From positions 1-7,854 of the forward strand of contig JBIKRY010000231.1 of the NCBI GenBank assembly GCA_044348925.1: 7,854 nucleotides of DNA, read 5' to 3'. Source of the DNA: JAAFKA01 sp044348925 (GTDB lineage Bacteria; Bacteroidota; Bacteroidia; Cytophagales; Thermoflexibacteraceae). How positions within the stretch are numbered: position 1 is the first letter of the stretch; each line of letters starts with the position of its first letter. The notes beneath the pieces are model-generated. The model made no database searches and had not been told where the DNA came from. It saw only the letters and a list, made by a program, of their open reading frames with translations. Position numbers and translations under genes: made by a program. This document shows, piece by piece, positions 4,533 through 7,854 of this stretch.

Positions 4533-6251
4533 TTACTTCCTTTCTACCTTTCCGTTTACTTTCAATTTCATAACTTCTATATTTTCAAGTCCCTCATTAT
4601 CAACTACTTTCACCGCAATTTTGTGTTCTCCTGCTTTAAATAAATACGTTTGTTTGCCTGTTTTATCTAATAAAATTTCGGGATTAAAATTAGTTTCATT
4701 ATAAGCAAAATCCCAAGCATAAAATTCTATTCCTGCTTCACTTTGTCCTGTCGCAACAAACGAAATTTGTCGTAATTCCTTAACTTTCCCCAAATCTTGC
4801 ATTTCTACTTTTAAACTTGGTTTTTTGGCAATAGGCACAATTTCCTCAACGGTTACTAATTTTATGATACAATTTTCTTCATTTCGCAACCTTGCAATTT
4901 CCTCAATAGCACCTTTTCCAAACGAAAAAGCAATAATAAAACCTATTGGCGTGTTGGCTGCCTTGTTTTTTTCAAAATTTGCCTTATCAAATCTTTCGCA
5001 AGCCGACTTAAAATTGTCTATCACATTGCGACCAACTCCGTCACTTCGTTTTACTTGTATGGCTTGATTTTCTCGTGTTTTGCCATCAAGTCCTAAATCT
5101 CCTCGTTGTTTGGAGTTTGGAATACCGCCAAATTGCCCAACTATCCAAGTTTCAAACTCAAAGGCATCTTTATAACGCAGTGTATCGTAATCGTATTTGT
5201 GCAACTGCACCGAAAAGGGTTTTGAAAATAAGTTTTGTTGCTTATTGAGCCTAAATTCTGTAACTTTTACCGCATTTACACTTTGGTCTATACCTATCCA
5301 ATTTCTATTTAATTTGTCGGCAACTGCAACAGTAGTTCCGCCACCCATAAAACAGTCTAAAATTACATCATTTTCATTGCTTGCCATTTTGATAATTCTT
5401 TCGAGCAAGGCTTCGGGTTTTTGGGTTGGATAACCTATTCTTTCTTTGGATTTTGACTGAATATTATTTATATCATTCCAAAAATCCCCTAATAAACTAC
5501 CTTTTGAGGTGTGCAAATATCTTTTAAAACTTGGGACATTATTTTTACTAATTTCTATAAAACCATTTTCATACAATAAATCTAATTTTTCATTTGTACT
5601 TAATTTCTTTGCTTCTTCTATACCAATTAATTGAAATACTGTTTCTTTTGGCACAGACCAACTTCTTCCCGCATTTTTGGGGTGGTATCCTCGCCATTCA
5701 TTATCATTTGGGTTTATTCTTGCTCCTGTCAAATTATCTAACCGATAAACTCCTTTTTCGTCTTCGTGTCTATAAGAGTTATTTTTATATTCTTCTGAAA
5801 GTTCTATATAAATTGGATTATAAGTAAAGTTTTTAGACTTACCAAAGTAAAAAATTGTGTCTGTTAAAACAGCTAATTTTTTCTTAGCATCATTATGTGC
5901 ATTAGCACGTACCCACGTAATTTCTCCTCTAAGATTTTCGTAACCAAAAATTTTATCTAAAATAGAAACTCTTATGTATGCGTTTGCGTGCCAATCGCAA
6001 TGCACAAAAATACTTCCTGTTGGTTTCAAAATTCTATGCAGTTCTTGTACTCTTTCTTTGAGCCAGCCAATATAATGTTCTATACCACCCGAAAATCTAT
6101 CTTCAAAGCTGCGTACTTCGCCTTTATCTCCCCAAATTACTTCGTAAGTACGGTTGGAGAAAAACGGAGGGTCTATATAAATTAAATCTATGGTTTCAGT
6201 ATCTAATTTTTTGAGGACTTCGAGGCAGTCGCCGAGAATGAGTTTATTCAT
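4533..6251 (-). CDS. DNA methyltransferase - Mrr-like nuclease - PKD-like domain fusion
   Basis: The 572-residue protein is a beta-class N4-cytosine or N6-adenine DNA methyltransferase with a nuclease attached. The N-terminus MNKLILGDCLEVL leads to catalytic DPPF (27-30). The target-recognition region lies near 110-270. YPTQKPE (274-280) and the SAM-binding DCFMGGGTT (299-307) follow in beta-class order. Residues about 360-445 form a PD-(D/E)XK domain of Mrr type, with GDLGLDG (D385, D389) and IQVKRSDGVGRNVIDNF (Q399, K401), where Gln replaces the usual Glu. The last 70 residues (AWDF ... GEHKIAVKVVDNEGL) resemble a PKD or Ig-like beta sandwich. One chain could therefore modify and cut the same site, as in type IIG enzymes. 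It follows the 412-residue nuclease gene by 78 bp on the same strand. The frame is intact. Confidence 0.8.
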   Translation of the reverse strand: MNKLILGDCLEVLKKLDTETIDLIYIDPPFFSNRTYEVIWGDKGEVRSFEDRFSGGIEHYIGWLKERVQELHRILKPTGSIFVHCDWHANAYIRVSILDKIFGYENLRGEITWVRANAHNDAKKKLAVLTDTIFYFGKSKNFTYNPIYIELSEEYKNNSYRHEDEKGVYRLDNLTGARINPNDNEWRGYHPKNAGRSWSVPKETVFQLIGIEEAKKLSTNEKLDLLYENGFIEISKNNVPSFKRYLHTSKGSLLGDFWNDINNIQSKSKERIGYPTQKPEALLERIIKMASNENDVILDCFMGGGTTVAVADKLNRNWIGIDQSVNAVKVTEFRLNKQQNLFSKPFSVQLHKYDYDTLRYKDAFEFETWIVGQFGGIPNSKQRGDLGLDGKTRENQAIQVKRSDGVGRNVIDNFKSACERFDKANFEKNKAANTPIGFIIAFSFGKGAIEEIARLRNEENCIIKLVTVEEIVPIAKKPSLKVEMQDLGKVKELRQISFVATGQSEAGIEFYAWDFAYNETNFNPEILLDKTGKQTYLFKAGEHKIAVKVVDNEGLENIEVMKLKVNGKVERK

Positions 6252-6329
6252 AATTTTTTTAGCTAAAACTTAGAAAGTTTTTAGGGTTTTGGTTTTATGG
6301 CGTAAAGATAGTAAGGAAAAATGAAAAGA
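6252..6329 (-). promoter_or_regulatory. Spacer with small hairpin before the methyltransferase gene
   Basis: AAAACTT (6265-6271) and AAGTTTT (6275-6281) form a perfect 7-bp stem with a 3-nt loop, ending 13 nt before the methyltransferase ATG on the leftward strand. In the transcript it would lie in the leader and could tune translation. I see no complete promoter in the 78 bp, so the gene is probably co-transcribed with the nuclease gene upstream. Confidence 0.3.
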
Positions 6330-7568
6330 TTACATTTTTGGGAATATAATAATTTCAAAAAATACAAGTTTATTTTTGTCTTGTGGTAAGCAAAAATTAT
6401 AACTAAATGAAGTATCACCACGTTTGCCTGTTTCTTTTATAAAATAAGGATGTTGTTTAGCTTCGGTTTTAATTGTTGTTATAACATTGGTAAAATCTTT
6501 ATTAGTAACAAATAATATAAGTGCAACTTTCGAATCCCTCCAAGTCAAATATCTATCAAATAATTGAGATATAGCTTTTTGAAATTCCGAAGCCCCGTGC
6601 CAAAATTTACATTCTGCTACGAATAAATTACTACCATCATTTGCATATTTTAAAATAATATCAGTTTTTCCTCCCTTATTAAATGTTTCACCTGTTGCAG
6701 TTACACCATTATATCGTGTTTCTAAAATTAATAAAAGTAAATCTCTAATTCCTTCTTCATCTTTATTTTTATACGTTGATGGTTTCATTTCCATACTTTT
6801 TCCAAAATCATAGATAACTTTAAGAATATCATCATACATTTCCTTTGCCATAATTGGCTCAGAAGAAAATTCTTTATTTTTAGAAATACTTGGTTGTGGA
6901 ATAACTTTTTTCTTAATGGTTGGTGCTGTAAAGACAGAAACAGTATCTTTGTTTACCTGAACATTTATTGCAGCAAAAAAATCATTCTCTTGTAAATATT
7001 TATTCTTACGTTGTTGAAAAAAAAGGGCTATTGTAGAAGGTAGCATCTCCAACCACTGTTTTGATATTAAGTTTGTATTATCTAAATTAGTAAATGCTCT
7101 TTGTTTAAGTGTATTTTTTGTAGCTTGGAATTTCTCAGGATTTTTTTCGTATAACTTAAAATTAAAAGAAACTGTATGTTTATACTCATCTACAAAAATT
7201 TCAGATGAAGTCATTGTATAAGAGCTACTGGGTTGAACCTTAAATAAAACAGCAGAACCAGTAAAGTTGTATGTTATTGTAAAGTTATAAACTTCACATT
7301 CATATTTATCACGATAATGTCCATCTTCTCTCCACTCTTTGGTTATTCTTGGTTCTTCTAACTTTTCAGTATCATAATAAACTGTTAAAGGTTCAAGATT
7401 ATATTTATCAATAAGATATTGTTTAAATTCGTCTTCATCTACACTAAGAATATAGTCCTTGCTCTTGTCTTCTATTTCTTTCTTTATTTTATTTTTAAGT
7501 TGGTCAATAAAATCAAAGCCAGTAATTTCAAAAAAGGATTTTATTTTAACACCAGTTGAGTAGCCCAT
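6330..7568 (-). CDS. PD-(D/E)XK nuclease-domain protein of putative defence cassette
   Basis: The 412-residue protein has an unrecognised N-terminal half and a C-terminal nuclease. From about 268, DEEGIRDLLLLIL, ATGETFNKGGKTDI and LFVAECKFWHG supply the PD-(D/E)XK residues E272, D303, E319 and K321. The QLFDRYLTWRDSKVALILFVTN block that follows is typical of standalone restriction-like nucleases in defence islands. Residues 1-60 are helical and acidic; about 90-140 look strand-rich (NFTITYNFTGSAVLF). A low-complexity linker (about 215-238) separates the two halves. The N-terminal part may recognise DNA or a phage component, but I cannot assign it. The gene leads a leftward pair with the methyltransferase-nuclease fusion, suggesting a joint restriction role. 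No other gene overlaps it. Confidence 0.7.
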   Translation of the reverse strand: MGYSTGVKIKSFFEITGFDFIDQLKNKIKKEIEDKSKDYILSVDEDEFKQYLIDKYNLEPLTVYYDTEKLEEPRITKEWREDGHYRDKYECEVYNFTITYNFTGSAVLFKVQPSSSYTMTSSEIFVDEYKHTVSFNFKLYEKNPEKFQATKNTLKQRAFTNLDNTNLISKQWLEMLPSTIALFFQQRKNKYLQENDFFAAINVQVNKDTVSVFTAPTIKKKVIPQPSISKNKEFSSEPIMAKEMYDDILKVIYDFGKSMEMKPSTYKNKDEEGIRDLLLLILETRYNGVTATGETFNKGGKTDIILKYANDGSNLFVAECKFWHGASEFQKAISQLFDRYLTWRDSKVALILFVTNKDFTNVITTIKTEAKQHPYFIKETGKRGDTSFSYNFCLPQDKNKLVFFEIIIFPKM

Positions 7569-7618
7569 AGTTTTTTAATTATTATGTTATAATTTTTATT
7601 AAAGTATTGTAAGTTTTG

Positions 7619-7626
7619 CAAATTTA
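7619..7626 (-). promoter_or_regulatory. Possible promoter element for the nuclease-methyltransferase pair
   Basis: On the leftward strand this reads TAAATTTG, matching the Bacteroidota -7 form TAnnTTTG. It lies about 50 nt before the nuclease ATG at 7568, a normal leader length. A TTTG for the -33 position occurs only about 29 nt upstream, farther than the usual 19-21 nt, so the match is partial. Confidence 0.3.
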
Positions 7627-7671
7627 TTTCGCCACTCCGTAACCTATTTACGTACCAAAAATAAATTTACA

Positions 7672-7741
7672 TATTTTTTTATTTATACGTAAAAAAATAA
7701 ATAACGGTTTCAAAAATATTTATTTTTTGATAAATATTTTT
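7672..7741. repeat. Two adjacent AT-only hairpins at the cassette edge
   Basis: TATTTTTTTA (7672-7681) pairs with TAAAAAAATA (7690-7699) around an 8-nt loop. Directly after it, AAAAATATTTAT (7712-7723) pairs with ATAAATATTTTT (7730-7741) around a 6-nt loop, giving 12 perfect pairs. They lie between the start of the leftward cassette and the phage fragment on the right. They may be a remnant of the cassette end, a bidirectional terminator-like element or chance symmetry in very AT-rich DNA. Confidence 0.4.
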
Positions 7742-7854
7742 AAATCTGCAAAATATCCGATAGATACAAATGACAAGGGAATAGTTATTCTGCCAAAATT
7801 GAATAGCTCTGTAATTATTGCACAAATAGGGAATGACGATAATCAATGGTTTGT
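7727..7854 (+). pseudogene. Fragment of phage baseplate-type protein, 5' end missing
   Basis: A rightward frame runs to the window edge and from about 7751 reads KYPIDTNDKGIVILPKL and then NSSVIIAQIGNDDNQWFV. The pattern D-x-x-G-I-x-x-x-P-K-x-N/G-S-x-V-I/L-V, then N-x-x-x-W-F-V, is familiar from the small OB-fold-like baseplate or tail-spike assembly proteins of Bacteroidota Mu-like prophages. There it lies some 50-60 residues into the protein. Here the frame has no ATG; a TTG at 7727 is the only plausible start, and what precedes it is hairpin-forming AT-rich DNA. I read this as a phage gene that lost its 5' end when the cassette arrived, though a short TTG-started form is possible. Confidence 0.4.

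Noticed and set aside
4385..4573. A rightward frame overlapping the sheath-like gene
   Set aside because: The sheath-like frame has recognisable family sequence over the same bases, and this frame has none.
4825..6185. Several rightward frames of 65-80 codons within the methyltransferase gene
   Set aside because: All are antisense to a 572-codon gene with ordered catalytic motifs, and look hydrophobic and random.
4520..7740. A transposon carrying the nuclease-methyltransferase pair
   Set aside because: No transposase or integrase gene, no matching terminal inverted repeats and no convincing target-site duplication could be found at the two edges.
1..7854. A CRISPR array
   Set aside because: No regularly spaced direct repeats of 20-40 bp exist; the only repeat groups are very short and local.

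Overview
The window is AT-rich. Its genes start behind A-rich leaders, mostly without Shine-Dalgarno sequences, and several of its proteins resemble families I know from Bacteroidota prophages. The best reading is a prophage, or prophage remnant, in a Bacteroidota genome. It is Mu-like in its head module, and a sheath-like gene points to a contractile tail. All family assignments come from reading the translations; no database search was run.

Positions 1-105 hold the N-terminus of a leftward gene with a helix-turn-helix, probably a small terminase-like protein. A 373-bp regulatory spacer (106-478) separates it from a rightward late operon. That operon runs: HK97/Mu-I-type prohead protease with a scaffold tail (479-1423), major capsid protein (1510-2508), a two-helix membrane protein (2576-3085), a helical protein (3171-3551), a DUF5675-like protein in the -1 frame (to 4108), and the start of a DUF2586-like tail sheath gene (from 4186). 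The helical protein and the DUF5675-like frame meet at an exact CCCAAAG slippery heptamer. A 15-position hairpin lies 21 nt downstream, and the DUF5675-like frame has no ATG of its own upstream of its conserved domain. This suggests a -1 frameshift product of about 312 residues. The membrane protein and the DUF5675-like protein may together act in lysis, but that is inference.

The sheath gene stops being sheath-like at about residue 115, exactly where a leftward two-gene cassette (7568 to 4533) begins. The promoter-proximal gene is a 412-residue protein with a C-terminal PD-(D/E)XK nuclease and an unrecognised N-terminal half. The second is a 572-residue fusion of a beta-class DNA methyltransferase, an Mrr-like nuclease domain and a PKD-like C-terminal beta domain. 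Together they look like a restriction-modification or other defence unit. Beyond it, from about 7727 to the window end, a rightward fragment resembles the middle of a phage baseplate-type protein but lacks a convincing start. The cassette therefore appears to have replaced the tail genes that should lie between the sheath and the baseplate, leaving a broken gene on each side.
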